Shown in pieces: positions 50,355-58,311 of a stretch of DNA of 64,000 nucleotides. How positions within the stretch are numbered: the first letter of the stretch is position 1; every line of letters begins with the position of its first letter. Below the pieces are notes generated by a model. It saw only the letters and a program-made list of their open reading frames with translations. It was not told where the DNA came from and made no database searches. This DNA comes from JBDHWG01 sp046328505 (GTDB lineage: Bacteria > Chloroflexota > Anaerolineae > Epilineales > JAHCIE01): contig JAXLWL010000008.1 of assembly GCA_046328505.1 (NCBI GenBank), positions 124,001 through 188,000 on the forward strand, written 5' to 3'. Both the position numbers and the translations under genes were made by a program.

Positions 50355-52850
50355 ATGGCAGAACAATCTCTGGGACACTGGCTCAAGGAACGCCGCAAGG
50401 CGTTGAAACTCACACAAGCCGAATTGGCGCGCCTGATTGGATACTCGGAGGTTTACGTTCGGAAAATCGAAGCCGATGAGCGCCTTCCGACACCGGACAC
50501 GCTTGAGAAATTCGCCGTTTATCTATGTCAACCGCGCGAGCAAGCTGTGTTTCTGCGGGTGGCGCGGGGCGAGCTTGGTCCCGATGAGCTGCCAGACCCT
50601 ACTCTGTCCGTCCCGCGATGGCCCGCTGAGCCGGAAATACAGTACCCGTCCTCTCTGCCGGCTCCACTAACTTCCCTCATCGACCGCGAGGCCGACGTCC
50701 TGGCCGTCCGCGAGCGTCTAGCGCGGCCAGGCGTGCGCTTGCTGACGCTCGTTGGGCCGCCCGGCATTGGCAAGACCCGCTTGGCTCTGGAAGTCGCGCG
50801 CCAGTTCGCGCCGGCTTTCGATAACAACGTCTATTTCGTCGGGCTGTCGGCGACGATGGAGCCGGAGGGGGTTGCCCCGGCCATCGCTCGCGTCATGGGC
50901 ATCCGAAACGGCGCCAACGGCGGATTGATCGAGTCGCTCAAGGCGGCCCTCAGCCAGAAGAGCACGCTCCTTGTCCTGGATAATTTCGAGCAGGTGACGC
51001 TGGCCGCTCCTCTGGTCCAGGAGCTGCTGGAGAGCACGCCGACGGCGAAGGCGCTGCTGACGAGCCGAACACCCCTGCACTTGCAGGGTGAGCACGAGTT
51101 CCTGGTGGCGCCTCTTGGCTGTCCGCCACTACCCCTAATCCCTCGGATTGAGAGTGATGACATCGCGGGCTTCCCGTCGGTGGCGCTGTTTCTCAATCGC
51201 GCCCAGGCGGTCCAGCCTCGCTTCAAGCTGGCACCCTCTAACGCCGAGGCCGTCGCCGCCATCTGCGCTCGCCTGGAAGGCGTGCCGCTCGCCATCGAGC
51301 TGGCCGCCGCCCACGTGAAATCGCTCACGCCGCAGGCAATCCTGGACCGTCTACAACCATATATGTCGCGCCTCGTCGCGCCTGGCCGGGCCGCGCCTAG
51401 CCGCCACCGCACGATGCGCGATGCGATCGACTGGAGCTACGACCTGCTAGAGGAGCCGGAACGGGCCATGTTCGCTCGCCTGAGTGTGTTCGCCGGCGGC
51501 TTCACACTCGAAGCAGTCGAAGCAGTCGTGGCGCCGTCTGTCGAGCACGACAGCCGCCCGTTCGTGGGCGATACCCTGGGCGCGATCAGTGCACTGGTAG
51601 ACAAGAATTTTCTGCAGCACGAGGAGGGAACGGACGGACAAGGACGCTATCGAATGCTGGAGATGATTCGAGAGTATGCCCTGGAACGTCTGGCCGAGCG
51701 TGGCCAGATAGACGCTATGCGTGACTACCATGCTGCCTATTACCTCGGGCTGGCTGAAACCATACCTGTATGCGATCCGCTGGCCGCTGAACGTCACATT
51801 TCGAGACGGCTGATCGAGGAGCAGCGCAATCTGGAGGCGGCGCTGGTGTGGGCGCTCGACCGGCGCAGCGCCGACGTGGCCCTGCGCCTGTGCGTTGCGC
51901 TTTGGCCGGTATGGCTGAGCCATGGGCAGCTCCACGAGGGGCATGCCTGGCTGGGAACGTCGCTGGCCCAGGCCGACGGGACGTCTGCGCCAGCGACGGT
52001 TGCCGGCGCGCTGCTCGGCGCCGGCCTCCTCGCAAGCGCCCAGGGCTACTACAACGAAGCCGCCGAGTGCCTCAGCCGTAGCCTTGCCCTATGGAGTGAG
52101 CTTGGCGACGTGCGGCAGGTGGCGGCGACGCTCCGGAGTCTGGGCGTGGTGGCGGCGATCGTTGGCGACTTCGACGCGGCCAGAGCTCGCTTCGGTCGGG
52201 CGCTCGACCTCTCCCGTCCGTTGGACGACATCGAGGGCATTGCAGAGGCCCTGAACTTTCTTGGCCAGGTACAGCTCGACCTGGGCGACATTGAGGGCGC
52301 GCGGCGCTCCCTCGTCGAGGCCTTGCCTCTCGTGCAGCGCCCCGAGCTGCGCCACGATCGTATCCTTGTCCTGCGCAATCTCGGACGTGTGGCCGCGGCT
52401 TCTGGTGATTTTGCTGTGGCAAGCCGCTACTTTGATGAGGCGCTGGCGATTGCCGAGCCGGCCGGCGATGTGATCAATATCACCAAGCTCAACATCAACC
52501 TGGCTGAGACGATGCTGCGCCACGGCGAAATAGCGGCGGCTCACGCTCGGCTCAAGACGGCGCTCGATCTGGCTGCGCGTTTGGGCGACAGACGTGGCAT
52601 CATGCGGAGTCTCGAAGGATTGGCGGCATGGGCGGCGGCGCGGGATATGCCCTTGATGCAGGCGCGCCTGCTCGGCGCGGCCGGGCGATTGCGCGAAGCA
52701 ATGGGCCTGTCTCGGATTCCGACCGCTTATTCTCTCCTCGCCGAGCAGACAAAGGTCGGCGACGATATGGATGACACTCGCCGCGTGGCCGCCGAGGAGG
52801 GGCGCGCATGGTCAATTACAGAAGCTGTTGCCGCCGCGATGAGCCTGTAG
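50355..52850 (+). CDS. XRE-STAND-TPR transcriptional regulator
   Basis: An 831-residue regulator. Residues 8-60 are an XRE helix-turn-helix (LKLTQAELARLIGYSEVYVRK). A STAND (NB-ARC-like) ATPase follows: Walker A LVGPPGIGKTRLALEVARQ near 131-149, Walker B LLVLDNFEQV near 211-220, and GVPLAIELAAAHVK plus the arginine region further on. Residues about 500-800 are TPR-like helical repeats. The usual model is that ligand binding by the TPRs releases the ATPase switch and permits DNA binding. The start is ATG 50355. The CGATACA pair in its own leader and the shared pair upstream of the divergent secreted-protein gene are natural target candidates. Confidence 0.92.
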   Translation: MAEQSLGHWLKERRKALKLTQAELARLIGYSEVYVRKIEADERLPTPDTLEKFAVYLCQPREQAVFLRVARGELGPDELPDPTLSVPRWPAEPEIQYPSSLPAPLTSLIDREADVLAVRERLARPGVRLLTLVGPPGIGKTRLALEVARQFAPAFDNNVYFVGLSATMEPEGVAPAIARVMGIRNGANGGLIESLKAALSQKSTLLVLDNFEQVTLAAPLVQELLESTPTAKALLTSRTPLHLQGEHEFLVAPLGCPPLPLIPRIESDDIAGFPSVALFLNRAQAVQPRFKLAPSNAEAVAAICARLEGVPLAIELAAAHVKSLTPQAILDRLQPYMSRLVAPGRAAPSRHRTMRDAIDWSYDLLEEPERAMFARLSVFAGGFTLEAVEAVVAPSVEHDSRPFVGDTLGAISALVDKNFLQHEEGTDGQGRYRMLEMIREYALERLAERGQIDAMRDYHAAYYLGLAETIPVCDPLAAERHISRRLIEEQRNLEAALVWALDRRSADVALRLCVALWPVWLSHGQLHEGHAWLGTSLAQADGTSAPATVAGALLGAGLLASAQGYYNEAAECLSRSLALWSELGDVRQVAATLRSLGVVAAIVGDFDAARARFGRALDLSRPLDDIEGIAEALNFLGQVQLDLGDIEGARRSLVEALPLVQRPELRHDRILVLRNLGRVAAASGDFAVASRYFDEALAIAEPAGDVINITKLNINLAETMLRHGEIAAAHARLKTALDLAARLGDRRGIMRSLEGLAAWAAARDMPLMQARLLGAAGRLREAMGLSRIPTAYSLLAEQTKVGDDMDDTRRVAAEEGRAWSITEAVAAAMSL

Positions 52851-52868
52851 CGGCACAAGGGGACCTTT

Positions 52869-55052
52869 ATGCACAGATTATCCAGGCTTGGCTTCTCCCT
52901 GGCCAGCGCCTTGCTTCTTTCACTCCTCGCAGCCGCGGTATTATGGGCGGGCGGCACTTTCGCCGAGCTGTCAGCCGCCGCGTCGAACGCGGCTCTCGTC
53001 AGGCCGGGCGCGACGGCAACACCCGCCCCAGGCTGGCAGTGCTGGGTTGGGAACTCCACCGGCCCTTGTCCAATCCAGGAGGATCTGTGGTCGGTTTCGA
53101 TGGTTTCGGCGACGGACGGATGGATTGTCGGAACCGGTGGGGCGATCGTACACTGGGATGGGATATCCTGGAATACGTGGCCAAACAGCCCAACAACGCA
53201 GTGGCTGTCCTCGGTCGCGATGGTATCGGCGACGGATGGCTGGGCGGTGGGCGCCGGCGGCACGATTGTTCGCTGGAACGGCACTTCGTGGTCGGTCTGG
53301 CCGGAGCAGCCCACGACCGAGCAGCTTACCCACGTATTCATGCGCACAGCCAGCGACGGGTGGGCCGTGGGCGGCTCCGGCGAGATTATTCACTGGGACG
53401 GGACCCACTGGACACTGTCGGCCACGGGCTTTCCTCTGCTCTGGTCGGTCTACGCCGTTTCCGCAACTGACGCCTGGGCTGTCGGCAAGCAGGGCGCGAT
53501 TCTGCACTGGGATGGGACGAACTGGACGCGGGTTTCGGTATTTGATCCCAACGCGCCAGATTTGCGGGACGTCGCCATGCTCTCACCAACCGATGGGTGG
53601 GCGGTGGGCTATCACGGAACGATCCTGCATTATCAGGCAGGATCGTGGCAGTCGGTGACAAGCCCCGTCCAAAACGCCTTGAATTCCGTTTCCTTCACCT
53701 CGCCTACGGACGGGTGGGCTGTCTGCACGGTTGGCGTCCTGCTCCACTGGAACGGGTCGGCCTGGTCGAAGGCTGCCAGCCCCACAACGGCGTGGCTATA
53801 CACCGTCGCGATGCGCTCGCCGACAGACGGCTGGGCTGTGGGCGACGGCGGTACGATTCTGCATTGGAATGGCACGAGCTGGACGGGCGGGAACACCACG
53901 TTGAACGGCGTCGCTTTCGCTGCGCTTGACAGCGGTTGGGCCGTCGGCGCGGGGGGAACGGCGCTCCACTTCGACGGCGCAGCGTGGACGCCGACGACAA
54001 CCGGCGTAACGGATACACTGCTCGGCGCCGCCGCCGTCTCAGCGAGTGATGGTTGGGCTGTGGGCGACAGAGGCGCTCTTTTGCACTGGAATGGCGCAGC
54101 ATGGTCGCGCCAGTCCGTCGCCGGCCTGGCCGTTTTCACCGACAGTCTGTTTTCGGTTGCGATGGCGACGCAAAGTGATGGCTGGGCCGTCGGGCAGAGC
54201 GGGCGCATGTTGCATTGGGACGGAGCGGCGTGGACTTCATCGCTGAAGCTCACCTCGGACTGGCTGCTCTCCGTGGCGCTGACATCGCCCAGTGATGGCT
54301 GGGCGGTGGGGACAACCGGACGAATCCTACACAAGACCGGTACGGGGTGGACCGTATGGGCGCAAAGCCCGGTGACGACGACTCTGTGGTCAGTGGCCTT
54401 GCGCTCACCGACCAACGGACTGGCCGTCGGCGACTACGGGACGATTTTGCACTGGAACGGTAGCCAGTGGAGCCTTGTTGGCCAGGGGACGACCGATCAA
54501 GCACTCCACGGCGTAGCGTTCGTCTCGGACACTGAGGCGTGGGCGGTTGGCATGGGCGGCACGATTCTGCATTGGGTGGACGGCGCGTGGACGCAGGTCT
54601 CTTCACCCATCGACGTCTCGCTCGCATCCGTCGCGGCTGGGCCGTCGGAAGCGTGGGCCGTCGGGGATAAGGGCATCATTTTGCACTACGGGAACGCCGC
54701 TGTGCTACCGACGACGACCCCGTCCGGAACCGCCACCAGCGAAACACCACCGTCCCCGACCGCTACGCCTAGCGCGACCCCGACCGCCTCGGCGACACCC
54801 ACGCCGACGCCTACACAGACGGCGTGGCCTATCGATACCACCACAGCGACGACGACGGCCACCACGAGCGCCACAGCGACACCCACGGCGGAAACGCCAC
54901 CGAAGATGACCAACACGGCCACTGCGACGCTGCTACCGGGAACGCCCAGCATGACGCCGACTGCAACCGCTACGTCCGAGACGCCCACTGCTACCCCGGC
55001 AGCCCAGGTGTACCTGCCGCTGGTAGCGCGGAGCGCCCAATTGAAGCCGTAG
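52869..55052 (+). CDS. Secreted beta-propeller-like repeat protein (Ycf48-like repeats)
   Basis: A 727-residue exported protein. A signal peptide (about 6-29) is followed by roughly 15 repeats of about 40 residues, each with a core such as SVAMVSATDGWAVGAGGTIV then HWNGTSW, the pattern of Ycf48/BNR-like beta-propeller blades. A Thr/Pro-rich, low-complexity linker (about 620-705) leads to the C-terminal VYLPLVARS. I have the impression that such YLPLV-type ends are common in secreted Chloroflexota proteins. It begins 18 bases after the STAND gene, so the two are probably co-transcribed. The ligand is unknown. Confidence 0.88.
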   Translation: MHRLSRLGFSLASALLLSLLAAAVLWAGGTFAELSAAASNAALVRPGATATPAPGWQCWVGNSTGPCPIQEDLWSVSMVSATDGWIVGTGGAIVHWDGISWNTWPNSPTTQWLSSVAMVSATDGWAVGAGGTIVRWNGTSWSVWPEQPTTEQLTHVFMRTASDGWAVGGSGEIIHWDGTHWTLSATGFPLLWSVYAVSATDAWAVGKQGAILHWDGTNWTRVSVFDPNAPDLRDVAMLSPTDGWAVGYHGTILHYQAGSWQSVTSPVQNALNSVSFTSPTDGWAVCTVGVLLHWNGSAWSKAASPTTAWLYTVAMRSPTDGWAVGDGGTILHWNGTSWTGGNTTLNGVAFAALDSGWAVGAGGTALHFDGAAWTPTTTGVTDTLLGAAAVSASDGWAVGDRGALLHWNGAAWSRQSVAGLAVFTDSLFSVAMATQSDGWAVGQSGRMLHWDGAAWTSSLKLTSDWLLSVALTSPSDGWAVGTTGRILHKTGTGWTVWAQSPVTTTLWSVALRSPTNGLAVGDYGTILHWNGSQWSLVGQGTTDQALHGVAFVSDTEAWAVGMGGTILHWVDGAWTQVSSPIDVSLASVAAGPSEAWAVGDKGIILHYGNAAVLPTTTPSGTATSETPPSPTATPSATPTASATPTPTPTQTAWPIDTTTATTTATTSATATPTAETPPKMTNTATATLLPGTPSMTPTATATSETPTATPAAQVYLPLVARSAQLKP

Positions 55053-55075
55053 GTATTTTGCTTGATACAGAATCG

Positions 55076-55111
55076 AACGGGGGCTGCGGCAGAACCACCG
55101 CAGCCCCCGTT
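55076..55111. terminator. Bidirectional terminator between convergent genes
   Basis: Perfect 14-bp arms at 55076-55089 and 55098-55111 around an 8-base loop, placed between the convergent propeller and leuS genes. No long T-tract follows on either strand, so efficiency is uncertain. Confidence 0.65.
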
Positions 55112-55126
55112 GTGATATGGTGTGTG

Positions 55127-57598
55127 CTACGCCACGATGTTGACCAGGCGGCCGGGGACGACGATGACCTTGCGAGGCTCCTTGCCGCCCAGCGCCTTCT
55201 GGATGGCGTCGTTTGCCAGTGCGGCCTCCCGCAGCGTCGCCTCGTCGGCGGTCGGCGCGGCCTGGATGCGCGCGCGCAGTTTGCCGTTGACCTGGATCGG
55301 AATCTCGATCAGGTCCTCGGCAGCCAGCGCCTCGTCGTAAGCAGGCCAGAGCTGCTGGTGGATGCTGTAGGGCCTGCCCAGGCGCGCCCACAGCTCCTCG
55401 GCAGCGTGGGGCGCGAAGGGCGCCAGCATCAACACGAACGCCTCGACGGCCCCGTTCCACGCAGGTGTGCCGTACAGTCCGGCTTCCTTCGCCTTCAGCA
55501 TGTCGTTGTTGAGCTTCATCAGCTCGGCGATGGCTGTGTTGAAGCGGAAGCCCTCCAGGTCGCTGGTGACCTCGCGGATCGTCTGGTGCATGCGCCGCAG
55601 CAGGTCGCGCTCGGCGGCCGGGTCGATCGTGGCCGCGGTCGGCTTCGGCTCCAGGACCATGCTCCAGGCGCGGTTCATGAAGCGCGTCACGCCCTCGATG
55701 CCGGTCGACGACCACGGCCCGCCCTGGTCCCACGGGCCTATGAACATCAGGTACAGGCGGACGGTGTCGGCGCCGTAGCGCTCGACCAGCGCATCCGGCG
55801 CGATGACGTTGCCGCGCGACTTGCTCATCTTCTCGCCGTCTTCGCCCAGGATGATGCCCTGGTTGTACAGGCGCGTCATCGGCTCGCCGAAGTCCACCAG
55901 GCCGATGTCGCGCATGACTTTGGTCCAGAAGCGCGTGTACAGCAGGTGCAGGATGGCGTGCTCGATGCCGCCGGTGTACTGGTCCACCGGCAGCCAGTAG
56001 TCACCCTGCACCGGGTCGAACGGGCCTTCGTCGTAGTGCGGGCTCAGGTAGCGGTACTGGTACCACGACGAGTCGACGAACGTGTCCATTGTGTCCGTCT
56101 CGCGCCGCGCCGGGCCGCCGCAGTTCGGGCACGTCGTGTTCAGGAAGGCTTCGTGGTGCAGCAGCGGGTTTTGGCCGCTTGGCTGGAACTCGGCGTCGGC
56201 GGGCAGGATGACCGGCAGGTCTTCGTAGCGCACCGGCTGAACGCCGCACGTGTCGCAGTAGACCATCGGGATGGGCGTGCCCCAGTAGCGCTGGCGGCCG
56301 AACAGCCAGTCGCGCAGGCGGTACTGGACGTGGCCCTGGCCCAGCCCCTTCTCCTCCAGCCACGCCGTGACGACCTTCTTGGCGACATCGGTGGACGTGC
56401 CGTCGAAGCCGTCGGAGTTCGCCATGACGCCAGGACCATCGTACGCCTCGGCCATCGTCGCGCCGTCCAGGGCTTCGCCCTCGGGCTGGATGACGACGAC
56501 GACCGGCAGGTCGAACCGGCGCGCGAACTCGAAGTCGCGCTGGTCATGGGCGGGGACGGCCATGATCGCGCCGGTGCCGTAGGTAATCAGGACGTAGTCG
56601 GCGATCCAGACCGGGATGCGCGCGCCGTTGACGGGATTGATGGCGTAGCCGCCGGTAAAGACGCCCGTCTTCTCCTTGCCCTCGGCCATGCGCTCGATCT
56701 CGCTCTGGTGGGAGGCCTGCTTGACGTAGGCGTCCACGGCCTCGCGCCGCTCCGTCGTCGTCAGCTTCTCGACTAGCGGATGCTCCGGGGCCAGCACCAT
56801 GAACGTCGCGCCCCACAGCGTGTCCGGCCGCGTGGTGAAAATCTCGATGGGGTCGCCGGCCTCGGTGTGGAACGTGACCTGAGCGCCCTCGGAGCGACCG
56901 ATCCAGTTACGCTGCATCGTCTTGACGCGCTCCGGCCAGTCCATCGTGTCCAGGTTGTTCAGCAGCTCGTCGGCGTAGTGGGTGATTTTCAGGTGCCACT
57001 GCTCCAGCAGGCGGCGCTCGACCAGCGCGCCGGAGCGGTCGCCGCGCCCATCAATCACCTGCTCGTTCGCCAGCACCGTCTGGTCCACCGGGTCCCAGTT
57101 GACCATGGCGGCCTTACGGTAGGCCAGCCCCATCTCGTACATCTTGATGAAGAACCACTGGTTCCACTTGTAGTACTCAGGGTCGCACGTCACCACCTCG
57201 CGGTCCCAGTCCCACATCGCGCCCATCGAGCGCAGCTGCTGGCGCATGCGCTGGATGTTGTTGTAGGTCCAGGTGTAGGGGTGAACCTTGCGCCGGATGG
57301 CGGCGTTCTCGGCCGGCAGGCCGAAGGCGTCGAAGCCGATGGGGAACACGACGTTGTATCCCTGCATGCGGCGGTAGCGCGCGCCCGTGTCGGACGGCGT
57401 CATGGCGTACCAGTGGCCGATATGAAGGTCACCACTGGGATAAGGCAGCATGGTCAGATAATAGAACTTCGGGCGCGAGTCGTCCATCTCGGCGTGGTAG
57501 AGGCGATCCGACTCCCACTTCGCCTGCCACTTCGCCTCGATCTGGTTCGGTTCGTAACGCTCGGTGCGCTGCGCCGGCTTCGTCTGGGTCTGTTCCAT
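55127..57598 (-). CDS. leuS: Leucyl-tRNA synthetase
   Basis: An 823-residue class I synthetase. The HIGH motif is PYPSGDLHIGHWYAMTPSDT (near 54-73), the KMSKS motif is GEKMSKSRGNVIAPDA (near 591), and between them is the CP1 editing domain with TTRPDTLWGATF, where the TRPDT motif binds misacylated tRNA. Length and motifs are standard. The upstream region is a T-box leader with a leucine specifier, as expected for regulation by uncharged tRNA-Leu, though that leader is split (see the separate entry). The RBS is AAGGAG eight bases before the ATG. Confidence 0.97.
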   Translation of the reverse strand: MEQTQTKPAQRTERYEPNQIEAKWQAKWESDRLYHAEMDDSRPKFYYLTMLPYPSGDLHIGHWYAMTPSDTGARYRRMQGYNVVFPIGFDAFGLPAENAAIRRKVHPYTWTYNNIQRMRQQLRSMGAMWDWDREVVTCDPEYYKWNQWFFIKMYEMGLAYRKAAMVNWDPVDQTVLANEQVIDGRGDRSGALVERRLLEQWHLKITHYADELLNNLDTMDWPERVKTMQRNWIGRSEGAQVTFHTEAGDPIEIFTTRPDTLWGATFMVLAPEHPLVEKLTTTERREAVDAYVKQASHQSEIERMAEGKEKTGVFTGGYAINPVNGARIPVWIADYVLITYGTGAIMAVPAHDQRDFEFARRFDLPVVVVIQPEGEALDGATMAEAYDGPGVMANSDGFDGTSTDVAKKVVTAWLEEKGLGQGHVQYRLRDWLFGRQRYWGTPIPMVYCDTCGVQPVRYEDLPVILPADAEFQPSGQNPLLHHEAFLNTTCPNCGGPARRETDTMDTFVDSSWYQYRYLSPHYDEGPFDPVQGDYWLPVDQYTGGIEHAILHLLYTRFWTKVMRDIGLVDFGEPMTRLYNQGIILGEDGEKMSKSRGNVIAPDALVERYGADTVRLYLMFIGPWDQGGPWSSTGIEGVTRFMNRAWSMVLEPKPTAATIDPAAERDLLRRMHQTIREVTSDLEGFRFNTAIAELMKLNNDMLKAKEAGLYGTPAWNGAVEAFVLMLAPFAPHAAEELWARLGRPYSIHQQLWPAYDEALAAEDLIEIPIQVNGKLRARIQAAPTADEATLREAALANDAIQKALGGKEPRKVIVVPGRLVNIVA

Positions 57599-57621
57599 AC
57601 GAGACTCCTTTCACCCGGAAA

Positions 57622-57658
57622 TAAAAAAAGCCCCTCGTCCGTAAAGGGACGAAGGACT
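57622..57658 (-). terminator. T-box attenuator terminator before leuS
   Basis: A 12-bp stem (57658-57647 with 57640-57629, two G-U pairs) around a 6-base loop, followed by seven Ts on the minus strand. Its 5' arm overlaps the 3' arm of the antiterminator that contains the T-box sequence, so the two structures exclude each other, as in transcription-attenuating T-boxes. Confidence 0.9.
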
Positions 57659-57685
57659 TCTCCGTGGTACCACCCTAATTGAAGG

Positions 57686-57758
57686 TGGAGCTGAGGGGAA
57701 TCGAACCCCTGACCTCTTCAATGCCATTGAAGCGCTCTCCCAGCTGAGCTACAGCCCC
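57686..57758 (-). tRNA. tRNA-Ala (GGC)
   Basis: A 73-base cloverleaf with acceptor arms pairing through the diagnostic G3-U70 of alanine tRNAs, a D arm GCTC/GAGC, anticodon arm CTTCA-ATGGCAT-TGAAG with anticodon GGC, and T arm AGGGG/CCCCT. The discriminator base is A and the CCA end is not fully encoded (ACCT follows). The gene lies inside the leuS T-box leader, between Stem I and the antiterminator, with no promoter visible directly before it. Confidence 0.96.
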
Positions 57759-57816
57759 ATGCCAACCACTCATCTCCGTAACGTGGAGGGGACGGCGCCG
57801 CCTGAGCGAGACGTCT

Positions 57817-57880
57817 GTCATGCTGAGTGAAACGAAGCATCCCGGTAGACTGGGGACTCTTCGCTACGCTCAGAGTGACA
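57817..57880. repeat. Dispersed repeat, short copy 4 (inside the leuS leader)
   Basis: A 64-base element bounded by GTCATGCTGAG and CTCAGAGTGACA. It shares TCATGCTGAG, CGAAGCATCCCGGT and TTCGCTACGCTCAG with the inner part of repeat copies 1 and 3. It lies between Stem I and the tRNA-Ala gene in the T-box leader. Confidence 0.8.
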
Positions 57881-58013
57881 ACGACGGTTTCGGGTCAGCG
57901 GCGCGGCTTCCAGGCGAGTTCGGCCTCTGCGCTCCCACGGGCGCAATTGCCGGGCTTGCACTCTCCCCGGCTCGCTGGTGGGATAGCCTACTACTCCTGT
58001 TCACCGCCGATAG

Positions 58014-58042
58014 GTTATCGTGTTGTGAAAGAATCAGGACAA
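58014..58042 (-). promoter_or_regulatory. Promoter of the leuS T-box transcript
   Basis: On the minus strand, TTGTCC (58042-58037) and GATAAC (58019-58014) are separated by 17 bases. The predicted start near 58007 is at the foot of Stem I. The -35 overlaps a hairpin (58035-58059) that follows the tRNA-Ala(CGC) gene and may end its transcript. Confidence 0.55.
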
Positions 58043-58064
58043 GCCGTCGGCCTGTCCTGGAAGG

Positions 58065-58137
58065 TGGAGCTGAGGGGATTCGAACCCCTGGCCTCTTCAG
58101 TGCGATTGAAGCGCTCTCCCAGCTGAGCTACAGCCCC
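58065..58137 (-). tRNA. tRNA-Ala (CGC)
   Basis: A 73-base cloverleaf nearly identical to the tRNA-Ala(GGC) 300 bases away. Differences lie mainly in the anticodon loop (ATCGCAC, anticodon CGC), a base in the variable region and the T loop. It keeps the G3-U70 pair and an A discriminator. A hairpin at 58035-58059 follows its 3' end. The A+T-rich island begins on its 5' side. Confidence 0.96.
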
Positions 58138-58311
58138 GAACAGGGACTAAGTATACCGCGAACTGCTGCGCAAGGCAACTTTCCGTTTGCCTTTAGTAGG
58201 ACGCGCACCCGCGCCGGGTCTTACCCCATACCGTGTAGACGTGAGCATAGCGGGATTGCTGGGGCGGGGGGACGGCCGAATCTCCTACGTTCTTCACTCG
58301 CACGGGGTCGA

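Larger units (their letters stand above)
57599..58013 (-). ncRNA. T-box leader of leuS, split by a tRNA-Ala gene
   Basis: Stem I lies at about 58008-57900 on the minus strand: lower stem, then CAGG (57999-57996), the AGTA-type loop (57995-57989), GGC, CCCAC, the AG bulge and the GGAGAGTGCAAG terminal loop. The descending side returns GTGGG, GCC, the specifier loop GAACTCG (57921-57915) and CCTG. The specifier codon is CTC (57918-57916), for leucine. The antiterminator holds the T-box AGGGTGGTACCACGG (57676-57662), with UGGU ready to pair with tRNA NCCA, and the competing terminator is at 57658-57622. Between them are a dispersed repeat (57817-57880) and an intact tRNA-Ala gene (57686-57758), so the leader is far longer than usual. 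Confidence 0.85.

Noticed and set aside
54824..56776. Plus-strand ORF of 650 codons opposite leuS
   Set aside because: Antisense shadow; leuS has intact HIGH and KMSKS motifs.
57599..57690. A Stem-I-less T-box that uses only the neighbouring tRNA
   Set aside because: A full Stem I with a leucine specifier was found upstream at 57900-58008, so the leader is split rather than lacking Stem I.
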